A DNA stretch of 64,000 bases. Origin: Vibrio inusitatus (GTDB taxonomy: Bacteria; Pseudomonadota; Gammaproteobacteria; Enterobacterales; Vibrionaceae). Under the pieces are notes generated by a model. The model was not told the DNA's origin and made no database searches. It saw only the letters and a program-made list of their open reading frames with translations. A program made the translations under genes and the position numbers. This document shows, piece by piece, positions 1-9,109 of this stretch (position 1 is its first letter; each line of letters begins with the position of its first letter). The stretch lies in the NCBI GenBank assembly GCA_024346935.1, contig AP024878.1:1612001-1676000 (forward strand), in the 5' to 3' direction.

Positions 1-1743
1 GCCTTGATTAACTGGTTTAGTCAATTTGATCCTGACATCATCGTAGGTTGGAATGTGATTGGTTTTGACATGCGACTTTTAGTACAGAGAGCAGAGCAGA
101 ACAAATTGCGGCTGACACTTGGCCGAGGCAAACAAGCCTGTTTTTATCGACAATCTAATCAAAGCCAACAAGGCTTTATTACCATACCAGGACGGGTGGT
201 GATAGACGGTATCGATGGTCTCAAATCGGCGACTTATTCTTTCGATTCTTGGTCATTGGAGTCTGTCTCTCAAGAACTGCTTCATGAAGGCAAAGCAATA
301 CACAACGTGCAGGACAGAATGGAAGAGATAAATCACATGTTCCATCATGATAAGCCGGCTCTTGCTAAGTACAACCTTCAAGATTGTGTGTTAGTAAACA
401 AGATATTTGAGAAGACCCATCTACTCGACTACCTCATTCAGCGCAGTAAATTGACAGGTCTAGCCCTTGATCGTATTGGTGGCAGTGTTGCCGCATTCTC
501 TAACCTATACCTTCCACGCCTTCATAGGGGTGGCTATGTGGCACCTAATCTAACGCCAAACGATTGGATTGCCAGTCCTGGCGGATTTGTTATGGACTCA
601 AGCCCCGGCTTATATGATTCTGTTCTTGTGCTTGATTTTAAAAGCCTGTATCCCGCTATTATTCGTAGCTTTCTGATAGATCCTATGGGGTTAATAGAAG
701 GGCTAAAGCTAGAAATTGGCAATGAACCAGACCAAGCAGTACCTGGTTTTCGCAAAGCGCAATTTCATAGAGAAAAACACTTTTTACCCAACCTCATTGA
801 AGAGCTTTGGCAAGCCCGAGATAAGGCAAAGAAAGACAAAGAAGTGGCTTTTTCTCAGGCCATTAAGATCATCATGAATTCCTTTTACGGTGTATTGGGC
901 TCTTCCGGTTGTCGCTTCTTTGATACGCGATTGGCATCATCGATTACCCTACGTGGTCACGAGATAATGAAGACCACACGAAAGCTTATCGAGGAACAAG
1001 GTTATGAAGTGATCTATGGCGATACTGATTCGACGTTTGTATCCCTCAAAAATGAGTGCTCTCAACAGCAGGCAGATAGAATTGGTAATGCACTGACCAA
1101 GCACATTAATGGCTGGTGGACGCAACACTTAACCGAAGAATATAACCTCACCTCTCTACTTGAACTGGAATATGAAACCCACTTCTCACGATTTTTCATG
1201 CCTACCATACGAGGTTCAGAAACAGGGTCAAAAAAACGCTATGCCGGTTTGATTACTGAGGGTTCGGACTCACGTATTGTGTTTAAAGGCTTAGAAAGTG
1301 CACGAAGTGACTGGACTGAGCTGGCGCGAGATTTTCAGGCTCACCTCTACAAGCTCATCTTTGACGGTTCCGATCCCACACAATTTATTGTTGATACGGT
1401 CGAACAAGTTGAGAACGGAGAATTGGATAATAAACTAGTGTATCGAAAGCGACTTCGCCGAAGGCTACACGAATATCAAAAGAACATACCACCACAGGTG
1501 CGCGCTGCTCGCTTAGCCGATGAAATCAACCAACAACTTGGGCGGCCACTGCAATATCAAAACCGCGGGCGAATCTCCTATATGATGACAATCATTGGGC
1601 CGGAACCCCTTGAATACGTTAAGAATAAAATAGACTACGAGCACTATATAGATAAACAGATAAAACCGATTGCCGATGCCATTTTGCCCTTCGTTGGGCT
1701 AAAGTTTGATGATATCAATGCTCCTCAGCTTGGGCTGTTCTAA
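1..1743 (+). CDS. polB: DNA polymerase II, C-terminal part (5' end outside window)
   Basis: This is a family B DNA polymerase, the SOS-induced repair and translesion polymerase of gammaproteobacteria. The frame is open from the first base, so the N-terminus lies outside the window; about 580 of the roughly 780 residues usual for Pol II are present. The fragment starts inside the 3'-5' exonuclease domain (DPDIIVGWN near residue 10, an Exo II-type motif). Polymerase motif A (DFKSLYP) lies near residue 211, motif B (KIIMNSFYG) near 290 and motif C (YGDTDS) near 340, so the catalytic aspartates are present. The stop is followed by a repeat element rather than a clear terminator. Identity is very likely; SOS regulation cannot be judged because the promoter is missing. 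Confidence 0.96.
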   Translation, partial: ALINWFSQFDPDIIVGWNVIGFDMRLLVQRAEQNKLRLTLGRGKQACFYRQSNQSQQGFITIPGRVVIDGIDGLKSATYSFDSWSLESVSQELLHEGKAIHNVQDRMEEINHMFHHDKPALAKYNLQDCVLVNKIFEKTHLLDYLIQRSKLTGLALDRIGGSVAAFSNLYLPRLHRGGYVAPNLTPNDWIASPGGFVMDSSPGLYDSVLVLDFKSLYPAIIRSFLIDPMGLIEGLKLEIGNEPDQAVPGFRKAQFHREKHFLPNLIEELWQARDKAKKDKEVAFSQAIKIIMNSFYGVLGSSGCRFFDTRLASSITLRGHEIMKTTRKLIEEQGYEVIYGDTDSTFVSLKNECSQQQADRIGNALTKHINGWWTQHLTEEYNLTSLLELEYETHFSRFFMPTIRGSETGSKKRYAGLITEGSDSRIVFKGLESARSDWTELARDFQAHLYKLIFDGSDPTQFIVDTVEQVENGELDNKLVYRKRLRRRLHEYQKNIPPQVRAARLADEINQQLGRPLQYQNRGRISYMMTIIGPEPLEYVKNKIDYEHYIDKQIKPIADAILPFVGLKFDDINAPQLGLF

Positions 1744-1744
1744 T

Positions 1745-1840
1745 TATACCAATCACAGCGAGTAACTGCGCTCAGAAGTAGCGTTGGAAAACGCTGAATA
1801 ACCCGCTAGGATGAGCCGCTATTTACTACGATTGGTATTA
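1745..1840. repeat. MITE-like palindromic intergenic repeat (TATACCAATC ends)
   Basis: The ends TATACCAATC (1745-1754) and GATTGGTATTA (1830-1840) are inverted copies, and the bases just inside (CGAGTAA against TTTACTACG) continue the pairing imperfectly. A smaller hairpin AGCGTT/AACGCT sits near 1780-1796. The roughly 96-bp unit fills the gap between polB and the next gene and has no coding capacity. Elements with ATACCAATC-type ends recur in marine gammaproteobacterial genomes; assigning this one to a named family is inference. Confidence 0.6.
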
Positions 1841-1896
1841 ATACAATTAAAGCGTACAATCGCGCTAATTATCAAAGATACCGCTAAGGAAATCTA

Positions 1897-2217
1897 ATGA
1901 CTGAACTTTTGTCTTACGATGACACCATCGATACCGCTTACGACATTTTTCTTGAGATGGCCCCAGATAACCTAGAAGCTGCTGATGTGGCACTATTCAC
2001 CCTTCAATTCGAAGATAGAGGCGCAGCTGAATTAGTCGAAACAGGCGATGATTGGGTTCAACACGTAGGGTTTGAAGTTGATAAAGAAACCTATGCCGAA
2101 ATCAAAATCGGTTTAGTAAACGAAGCAGATGATACGTTGGATGACGTGTTCGCAAGACTGTTAGTATCGCGCGACCCTGACCACAAATTCTGCCATATTT
2201 TATGGAAGCGCGACTAA
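1897..2217 (+). CDS. YciU/HI1450-type acidic protein (DUF440, putative dsDNA mimic)
   Basis: This 106-residue, very acidic protein (many Asp and Glu, few basic residues) matches the DUF440/UPF0263 family, whose Haemophilus member HI1450 was proposed to mimic double-stranded DNA and bind nucleoid proteins. Recognisable pieces are the N-terminal SYDDTIDTAYDIFLEMA stretch and the C-terminal DPDHKFCHILWKRD. The length is normal for the family. It is monocistronic, preceded by TAAGGAAA as ribosome binding site and followed directly by a strong terminator. The DNA-mimic role is from the family, not from this sequence. Confidence 0.88.
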   Translation: MTELLSYDDTIDTAYDIFLEMAPDNLEAADVALFTLQFEDRGAAELVETGDDWVQHVGFEVDKETYAEIKIGLVNEADDTLDDVFARLLVSRDPDHKFCHILWKRD

Positions 2218-2260
2218 ATTTTGCGTCAGTAAACTCAAAAAACAAACTTAAACAAACAAG

Positions 2261-2289
2261 AGCCAGATACTAGTCCATCTGGCTTTTTT
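2261..2289 (+). terminator. Rho-independent terminator after DUF440 gene
   Basis: An 8-bp stem AGCCAGAT (2261-2268)/ATCTGGCT (2277-2284) with an 8-nt loop is followed by a T run, placed 44 bases after the DUF440 stop. It also separates this gene from the leftward MFS gene. Confidence 0.88.
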
Positions 2290-2307
2290 GTATTCGATGT
2301 TTAGATA

Positions 2308-3483
2308 TTACCTTCGACCTAGACGATAGATCAAAGCCATTGCTAGCAGCAGCACTGCATACATGATTAGCAAGGGTAATGCTGATGAGCTTGATAGACT
2401 TGATGCAATAAACGAGACCAACGCAGTGCATAACCAACAAGCCGAAAAAACCAAGGCGTTAGCAATACCTGCAAGGTGTGGGAACGGCGACAATGCCTGA
2501 CCTAAAAATAAAGGGAAAAGCACACCAAGCGCTACTATCACAATCGCTACCGGAAAAACCAGCGCCAATAAACTCAGTCCAAAATACCACTGATACGCAA
2601 TACCCAACACAACAGAAATTATCGCAAAGCTAACTGATATTTTGACCTTTGTTTCTGCGGCAATCGAAAAAAACAAGCGATTGCAGAGATTACCCATCAA
2701 CCAACATGCACCAAGAAATAAAGCGATGTTGCCATAAAAAACCGGTGAATGACCCAAAGTTCCCTGCACTAGAAAAGGTGCCACGGTATTAAATGCAGGT
2801 AAAATACAGTAAAGAATCCCACAAATAATCGCTACTCGACGAAAACTTGCATTACCAATTATTTCCAACAGACTCCCTTTAACAAAGCTCACATTAAGAC
2901 GAGTTCGTGTATGCGAGTCCTTGAAAAACACCAGAAGCAAAAATCCGCCCAAGGCAACCCATCCCATCAAGGCATAAAACACCATGGTCCATCCAAAATG
3001 AGATTCTAGGTAACCACCAACAAATGGAGACAGAGTGAGTCCTAACGCAAAAGATATGGTTATCCAATTTACAGCACGCAAATATTCTTCACCATGAAAC
3101 ATATCCTTTATAGCCGCCCTACCACCAACCGCAACCAATGAAACAGCAAGACCTTGCATTAGACGAAGTGCTACCAACACCAATATAGATGACGCATTGG
3201 CAGCAGCAAAAAGTGCGATCACTAAGACAAAACACCCCACCAACATTGGTTTTTTCCGACCAAAGGCATCGACGATAAAGCCTGCGGCTATTTGTCCTAA
3301 ACCAAACCCCAGAATCGCGGCTGTAAACGCCCACTGGGTCAAGGATTCGTTGGTTGCTAATGCAGTTTGAATTGAGGGAAGTGACGGTACAATGATATCG
3401 ACGACAATCCCACCAAGGGCAATCAATACATACATTAATATCGCTAAATTTCGCCTATAAATTCGTTCCATACACTTCTTCAT
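2308..3483 (-). CDS. MFS multidrug exporter, Bcr/CflA family
   Basis: A 391-residue inner membrane proton antiporter of the drug:H+ DHA1 type. About twelve hydrophobic segments are visible. The first begins near residue 12 and is followed by D-I-I-V-P-S-L-P, the aspartate and proline pattern typical of TM1 in Bcr/CflA. The loop 2-3 signature appears as GFIVDAFGRKKP (about 67-78), and an RLMQGLAVS-type motif is near 108. It is transcribed alone, leftward, with a long gap to the RND operon on its right. Substrate is not predictable. Close relatives export bicyclomycin, chloramphenicol or sulphonamides. Confidence 0.85.
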   Translation of the reverse strand: MKKCMERIYRRNLAILMYVLIALGGIVVDIIVPSLPSIQTALATNESLTQWAFTAAILGFGLGQIAAGFIVDAFGRKKPMLVGCFVLVIALFAAANASSILVLVALRLMQGLAVSLVAVGGRAAIKDMFHGEEYLRAVNWITISFALGLTLSPFVGGYLESHFGWTMVFYALMGWVALGGFLLLVFFKDSHTRTRLNVSFVKGSLLEIIGNASFRRVAIICGILYCILPAFNTVAPFLVQGTLGHSPVFYGNIALFLGACWLMGNLCNRLFFSIAAETKVKISVSFAIISVVLGIAYQWYFGLSLLALVFPVAIVIVALGVLFPLFLGQALSPFPHLAGIANALVFSACWLCTALVSFIASSLSSSSALPLLIMYAVLLLAMALIYRLGRR

Positions 3484-3825
3484 CCAATTTCACTATTTAT
3501 GCATCTTGGTACATGTCGTTAACTGATATTTTCCTATCGGACAACGAATTGCAATGAAACCCATTGAAAAATAATATTTCAAACCGAAATGTCTGTTTTT
3601 CGAGTTAACCACATATAGGTGATAAATAAGCTGCGTTTGTTTGCGTTAAGTAATGCTTGTGCCGAGGTTAGGCTAGCAGGAGACTATCGGGAAGTTCTTC
3701 AGTATAAGCACAAAAAACGGTAGCTTGTGACTGATTACGAATATCTATGTAATTCAATCACTCACTACCGATAATTCTAGTTCCCGAGAGCCCTCAAAGA
3801 ACTTTGATTACTGCTTGTGTGGCCA
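3484..3825. other. Intergenic region with large nested imperfect hairpin
   Basis: There is no coding signal in these 342 bases. The right part can fold into nested stems: CGGGAA (3688-3693) with TTCCCG (3781-3786), and inside it CGGTAG (3718-3723) with CTACCG (3765-3770), extended by GTGA/TCAC. It lies just downstream of the RND pump gene, which reads leftward. It may be a transcript 3' end, but there is no clean T run. Confidence 0.45.
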
Positions 3826-6800
3826 TCAAACGTCGTTGATAAGCTCATCCTCTTGGCCCGGTTCATTATTGTATTTAATGTTATGAAACACTTTATACAA
3901 CACCGGTACGACTATCAGGGTCAGTACAGTCGCAAAGCCCAGACCAAACATAATGGTTACCGCCATTGGTCTAAAGAAGATATCCGGCAGCAATGGAATC
4001 ATGCCCAGTATGGTTGTAATCGCCGCCATACACACCGGCCTGACACGACTCATAGCAGCTTCAACTACCGCAAGATAAGGATCCTTTCCTGAGCGCATTT
4101 CAAGTTCAATTTGATCAATCAATACAATCCCGTTCTTCAGTAGCATCCCTGATAGACTTAACAAGCCAAGCAAAGCCATAAACCCAAATGGCGTATCAAA
4201 CAACAGCAACCCGCAGGTCACTCCTACAATCGCCAATGGCACAGTTAACCACACAATCAATGGCTCTTTCACAGAACTGAATAAGAACACAGTGACTAAG
4301 AACATAAACAGATAGCCCATTGGCATGCTCGAAGCCAAAGCACCTTTAGCATCGTTGGAAGATTCAAACTCCCCGCCCCACTCCAAGCTATAACCTGGAG
4401 GCATCTCAATCGCTTCAACTTTTTCTTGCACACGCTCTTGTAAAGTCGCGGCGGTTTCATCACCTAGAAGGTCATGATCAGCAAAGACGGTCAACATACG
4501 TTTTCTGTCTTTGCGCATGATAATAGGATCTTCCCAGCGAGTCTCATACCCCATCAATATTTGCTGCAAAGGCACATAATCATTGAGCACAGGACTCCAG
4601 ACTTTCAAACTGTCGATATTTCTAAAATCAACGCGTTCTTCTTCTGTTAAGCGCCCTACAATCGGCATTAACGTTGTACCGTCACGATACAGACCTGTTG
4701 TTTTTCCAGAGAATGACATTTGTAAGAAGTCATCTATATCTGATTTTGTAATGCCATATCGACGAGCCTGACTCTCATTGAAAATGGGCTCTAAAACCTT
4801 AGTTCTTTCTCTCCAATCATGGCGAATATTGCGAGCGCCTGGGTCATCATTCAAAATATCAACCACTTGAGCACCCAACTCGCGTAATATCGTAGGATCC
4901 GAACCGATTACTCGTGCTTCAATTTTTGCTCCGCCACCTGGCCCCAACTCAATTTGCTTCATACGATGGTCTACTTCTGGATAATTAGTATCCAAATGGT
5001 CAATGTACTTGGCCATAATGTCATGAAGCACTTCATAGCTTGCCACTCGAGTGGTTATTTCACCATAGGCTGCATAGCTTTTCTCTGGAGTGTAAGTAAG
5101 CATAAAACGTTGCAAGCCTTCACCTGCAGAGGTTGTCACATCTTCTACTCCCTCTTGCTCAAGTAACCATTCTTCGAGCTCTTGCAACTTAGCGTTGGTG
5201 GTACGAATATCCGTTCCTTCAGGTAACCAAATATCCGACATAAAAATAGGCGTGGTCGACGCTGGGAAAAATGACTGCTTGATAAAACTAAATCCATATA
5301 AGCTTGTGCAGAACATCACAACAAGCGCTGAAACAGTCAGCCCAGCACGATTCATGCAAAACTCAAGAAACTTACGATAGATGACAAACACAAAACCATT
5401 GTATTGACTGCCTTCTTCATTAACTTCGACTTTCTGCCCCTTAAAGAAAAGATTCGCAAAAAATGGCGTCAATGAAATTGCAGTAAACCACGACAACATC
5501 AAGGAGATCAGCAGTACAGTAAACAAGGTACGACAGTACTCACCCGTTGAGTCTTCGGATAAACCAATAGGTGCAAACGCTGTCACAGCAATCACAGTCG
5601 CGCCCAATAGAGGCCATTTGGTCTGGGTAACAATATCCGTGGCGGCTTGCAGTCGGGTACGCCCTTTTTTTATTCCGACCAATATGCCCTCAACAATAAC
5701 GATGGCATTGTCCACCAGCATCCCCAATGCAATAACCAATGCGCCAAGAGAAATGCGCTGAAGTTCTATGCCAAGGTAGCTCATAAACACGAACGTGCCT
5801 AAAACTGTCAGTAGTAGGATCAGACCAATCAATACCCCAGATCGGATGCCCATAAAAAACAGTAACACCACAATCACAATGCCAACGGCTTGACCCAAAC
5901 TGACCACAAAACTATTTACCGATTTTTCCACTTCGCCAGGCTGAGCATAGATCTCATCAATATTGATGCCAATTGGCTGTTGATACTCCAACTCTGATAA
6001 TTTTTGGTCAAGCGCTTCACCAATAGAGACCACATTCACGCCTGAGTTGAATGAAATGCCCATGTTGAGCGCCATATTGCCGTTAAAGTTCAGCACATTG
6101 GTCGGAACATCTATGTAACCGCGCTTGATTTCTGCCACATCTTTTAAATACACCAAACCTGACGAACTCTCATCTGTAATGATCAGATCGCCTAGCTCTT
6201 CTACACTATCAAACTGCCCTGTAGGTTGGATTCGGATGTATTCATCCCCAACCCTCACCGCACCTGCCGATGAAACCGTATTTTGGGTATTCAGTAAGTT
6301 GAACACCGTTTCAGGTGCGACACCAAGAGCATTCATACGCTTCATCGACATCTCGATAAACACTTGCTCTTGTTGCTCTCCAGAAACAGACACTTTACTC
6401 ACACCATCAACGAGTTCTAACTCTCGACGCAGATAATCCACATAATCAAGTAATTCTTTATAAGAGTAGCCTTCACCAGTAACCGCAAATAACACCCCAT
6501 ACACATCACCAAAATCATCAATTACCGCCGGAGTGTTTACTCCTGGAGGCAAGGAACCTTGGATATCGGTGACTTTTCGGCGGAGTTCATCCCATATTTG
6601 TGGAAGATCTTCCGAAGTATAATTTCGCTTTATTGTCACAGTGATCTGAGACAGTCCACGAGTGGATATAGACGTAACTTCATCCACGTAGGTCAGCTGT
6701 TGAATCGCTTTTTCCAATGGATAGGTAACTTCTTCTTCCACTTCTTCTGGCGTCGCTCCTGGGTAGCTAGTGACAACCATTGCATCCTTAATTGTAAATG

Positions 6801-6966
6801 CAGGGTCTTCCAAGCGACCTAGGTCGAAAAAGGCAGCAGTACCACCAATAAAGAAGATCAAAGTGATCATCCAGCTGATCACTTTATTCCGAATAAAATA
6901 CGCAGCAATACCCGTTATTTGCTTATCTTCTTGCGCGGTAGTTTGATTACTCTTGGTAGAACTCAC
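3826..6966 (-). CDS. vexK: RND efflux pump inner membrane transporter (VexK-like)
   Basis: A 1046-residue RND permease that would exchange protons for drugs or detergents and work with the two adaptors upstream and an outer membrane channel encoded elsewhere. The first TM helix follows about 20 residues of cytoplasmic N-terminus. The typical duplicated RND plan is visible: two large periplasmic loops and two TM bundles. TM4 carries GMLVDNAIVIVEG, with the acidic proton-relay residue. The length is normal. The start overlaps the stop of the second adaptor gene by 4 bases, so translation is probably coupled. Presence of two adaptors resembles Vibrio cholerae VexIJK; the symbol is by that analogy, not proven orthology. 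Confidence 0.82.
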   Translation of the reverse strand: MSSTKSNQTTAQEDKQITGIAAYFIRNKVISWMITLIFFIGGTAAFFDLGRLEDPAFTIKDAMVVTSYPGATPEEVEEEVTYPLEKAIQQLTYVDEVTSISTRGLSQITVTIKRNYTSEDLPQIWDELRRKVTDIQGSLPPGVNTPAVIDDFGDVYGVLFAVTGEGYSYKELLDYVDYLRRELELVDGVSKVSVSGEQQEQVFIEMSMKRMNALGVAPETVFNLLNTQNTVSSAGAVRVGDEYIRIQPTGQFDSVEELGDLIITDESSSGLVYLKDVAEIKRGYIDVPTNVLNFNGNMALNMGISFNSGVNVVSIGEALDQKLSELEYQQPIGINIDEIYAQPGEVEKSVNSFVVSLGQAVGIVIVVLLFFMGIRSGVLIGLILLLTVLGTFVFMSYLGIELQRISLGALVIALGMLVDNAIVIVEGILVGIKKGRTRLQAATDIVTQTKWPLLGATVIAVTAFAPIGLSEDSTGEYCRTLFTVLLISLMLSWFTAISLTPFFANLFFKGQKVEVNEEGSQYNGFVFVIYRKFLEFCMNRAGLTVSALVVMFCTSLYGFSFIKQSFFPASTTPIFMSDIWLPEGTDIRTTNAKLQELEEWLLEQEGVEDVTTSAGEGLQRFMLTYTPEKSYAAYGEITTRVASYEVLHDIMAKYIDHLDTNYPEVDHRMKQIELGPGGGAKIEARVIGSDPTILRELGAQVVDILNDDPGARNIRHDWRERTKVLEPIFNESQARRYGITKSDIDDFLQMSFSGKTTGLYRDGTTLMPIVGRLTEEERVDFRNIDSLKVWSPVLNDYVPLQQILMGYETRWEDPIIMRKDRKRMLTVFADHDLLGDETAATLQERVQEKVEAIEMPPGYSLEWGGEFESSNDAKGALASSMPMGYLFMFLVTVFLFSSVKEPLIVWLTVPLAIVGVTCGLLLFDTPFGFMALLGLLSLSGMLLKNGIVLIDQIELEMRSGKDPYLAVVEAAMSRVRPVCMAAITTILGMIPLLPDIFFRPMAVTIMFGLGFATVLTLIVVPVLYKVFHNIKYNNEPGQEDELINDV

Positions 6967-8057
6967 TGTACTGCCCCACTATTTATCACTTTCACTTCAG
7001 CACCCTCTCGCAATTGCGATAAGCCTTTGACAACGATGGTTTCATTACCTTTTAATCCAGCAATAACTTGCACTGAATGACCGGTTACCGCTCCCGTTGT
7101 TACTTTCTGTTTTCTCACTGTATTGTTGTCATACACCCAAACGTATTTCTCATCTCGACTAAGAGTGTCACCATCTGCATTGATCAATGCTTGAAAGGGC
7201 ACGGTAGAAATTGGGCCTAATTCCATATTGGATAAGTTATCTGGTTTTATGGCTTCAACTGCCATTCCGTCCAAGATAAGTTCATCTTTTGGCATGGGTA
7301 AGGTTAACGTAATGGTGTAGGTCCCTGATGTTGGATCTGGCTCAGTAGTAAACTCTTTAATCGTCGCATCGTAGCGTTGTCCCGTTGGCGATTGAACACC
7401 GGCTATTGCCTGCCAAATCTCTGTCTGAGATGGCTTATTGATAAACAAACGATCTGGAATTTTAACCAGTACATCCACCTCATTAATATTGTGAATATTC
7501 ACTATGTTCTGGCCTAGCTTCACACTTTCAAATTGATCTACGTTGACTCGAGAAATCATGCCATCTATAGGCGATTTTAATTCGGTATATTCCAAATACA
7601 GGCGAGCAAAATCTAACTCAACCTTCGCCATTTGGCGCTTAGCAGACAGTTCATCAAATTCTGATTGAGCCAGTAACCCTTTTTCAAGTAACGGCTTTGA
7701 TCGTTGGTATCGACTATTAATGGCACTGTAGCTTGCTTGGGCATTGCGCACTGCAATCCTAAAGTCACGAGGGTCTAATTTGGCAATGACGTCACCTTTT
7801 GATACCCGATCTCCCTCCTTCACTAATACATGTTCTACTTCACCAGAAACAAGGAAACTCAAATGAGCACGCTCAGCGGCAGCAGCGATAGCTGGAAACA
7901 TCAATGCTTCAGGGGTAGATGTAGCGTCTAGTTGAAGTAATTCAACACTTTGCAATCGCGTTGTGGGCTCGACGGTTGGGCGCTCACAACCACTAAGAAA
8001 GTAAGGAGTGGTCAACACAAATAACCACTTTAAAGACTGGAATTTGAATGTACTCAC
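6963..8057 (-). CDS. vexJ: RND periplasmic adaptor lipoprotein, second of pair (VexJ-like)
   Basis: A 364-residue membrane fusion protein that links the RND transporter to the outer membrane channel. The N-terminus has a signal sequence ending in the lipobox LSGC (near residues 21-24), so it is probably lipid-anchored in the inner membrane. The split lipoyl domain shows VEHVLVKEGDRVSKGDVIAKLDP (about 75-97) and its return half ELKSPIDGMISRV (about 159-171), separated by an alpha-helical hairpin. The C-terminal part has the membrane-proximal domain with GLSQLREGAEVKV. It overlaps the genes on both sides by 4 bases. Symbol by analogy to VexIJK. Confidence 0.8.
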   Translation of the reverse strand: MSTFKFQSLKWLFVLTTPYFLSGCERPTVEPTTRLQSVELLQLDATSTPEALMFPAIAAAAERAHLSFLVSGEVEHVLVKEGDRVSKGDVIAKLDPRDFRIAVRNAQASYSAINSRYQRSKPLLEKGLLAQSEFDELSAKRQMAKVELDFARLYLEYTELKSPIDGMISRVNVDQFESVKLGQNIVNIHNINEVDVLVKIPDRLFINKPSQTEIWQAIAGVQSPTGQRYDATIKEFTTEPDPTSGTYTITLTLPMPKDELILDGMAVEAIKPDNLSNMELGPISTVPFQALINADGDTLSRDEKYVWVYDNNTVRKQKVTTGAVTGHSVQVIAGLKGNETIVVKGLSQLREGAEVKVINSGAVQ

Positions 8058-9109
8058 AACCCTTTCTCCTTAATCCACTCGCGTACTTTCATCCCATCTG
8101 ACAGTTGATTTACACCTGACAATACAATTTGGTCGCCATCATCTAAACCCGAAATCAATTGTCCATCCTCCGCCAAAATAACTGGAGTTTTCACTGTGCG
8201 AGATTCATCATCAATGCGCCAAACACACCAGTTCTCTTCGCAAACAAATAAAGCCGAATCAGGCAAGGTCGACGGGTTAGCCCGTGGAAGCGAAAGGGTG
8301 ACGTCTCCTGACATACCAGGCATGATTCCGATATCATCAGGTCTTTCCATTACCATGGTCATTTTATAGTTACCGGTAGTGGAATCTGACTCAGTATCTA
8401 TTTCTTGAAACACCAATGGAAAGGTCTCGCCAGAATACGAATCAAATTCCATATAGAACTGTGCATCGGTGCCTTTCACTCGATTCACCATCGAGTTTGG
8501 AAGCTGAAATACGACCCTCAACAATGAATCCGACTGAATGTTCATCGCGCTTTGTTTGGCTTCAAGATACTCAAAATTATCGATGTGCTTCATCGAAATA
8601 GTGCCATCAAACGGAGCGACCAAGCGCGTATCTTGAAAGTTTGCTCTCGCTTGCTGATATGCTGATTTTGCCACTTGCTCAGCAGCAACCGCCTGATCGT
8701 AATCTTGTTCTGATATAACGCGATCGGCGATAAGTTTCTTAGCTCGGTCAAGCTGCACATTAGCTAATGCATACTCAGCTTCTGCTTCAGCTAAAAACAA
8801 CGCGTATTCTTCTTGGTTCAACAGCCCAAGCAAATCACCTTTTTTCACTTTTTGTCCGGTTTTGGCTGGTAGATTGACCACCTGCCCTGAAACACGAAAT
8901 GCCAAAACAGCTTTATCGCCCGCAAGCGTGGAGGATGGAAAAACACGCTCAAAACGATCGCTACCCGCTGACACTGTAATAAGTTTGGCTGGTCTCGATT
9001 CTGGTTCTGCCACAAGCGCCTGCTGATTATCGCAGGCAGTTATACTGAATAAGCACACAGGAAGAACCCAGGCTCGAGTAAAATAAGATCCTAACACTCT
9101 ATTTCTCAT
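8054..9109 (-). CDS. vexI: RND periplasmic adaptor lipoprotein, first of pair (VexI-like)
   Basis: A 351-residue adaptor of the same family as its downstream neighbour but clearly divergent from it. A signal sequence ends in the lipobox ITAC (about residues 23-26). Biotinyl/lipoyl-like halves are AKTGQKVKKGDLLGLLNQEEY (about 81-101) and LVAPFDGTISMK (about 163-174). The helical hairpin between them contains SEQDYDQAVAAEQVAK. It is the promoter-proximal gene of a three-gene leftward operon with 4-base overlaps. Two adaptors may form a mixed hexamer; this is an inference. No dedicated regulator is adjacent except possibly the MerR-like gene about 800 bases upstream. Confidence 0.8.
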   Translation of the reverse strand: MRNRVLGSYFTRAWVLPVCLFSITACDNQQALVAEPESRPAKLITVSAGSDRFERVFPSSTLAGDKAVLAFRVSGQVVNLPAKTGQKVKKGDLLGLLNQEEYALFLAEAEAEYALANVQLDRAKKLIADRVISEQDYDQAVAAEQVAKSAYQQARANFQDTRLVAPFDGTISMKHIDNFEYLEAKQSAMNIQSDSLLRVVFQLPNSMVNRVKGTDAQFYMEFDSYSGETFPLVFQEIDTESDSTTGNYKMTMVMERPDDIGIMPGMSGDVTLSLPRANPSTLPDSALFVCEENWCVWRIDDESRTVKTPVILAEDGQLISGLDDGDQIVLSGVNQLSDGMKVREWIKEKGL

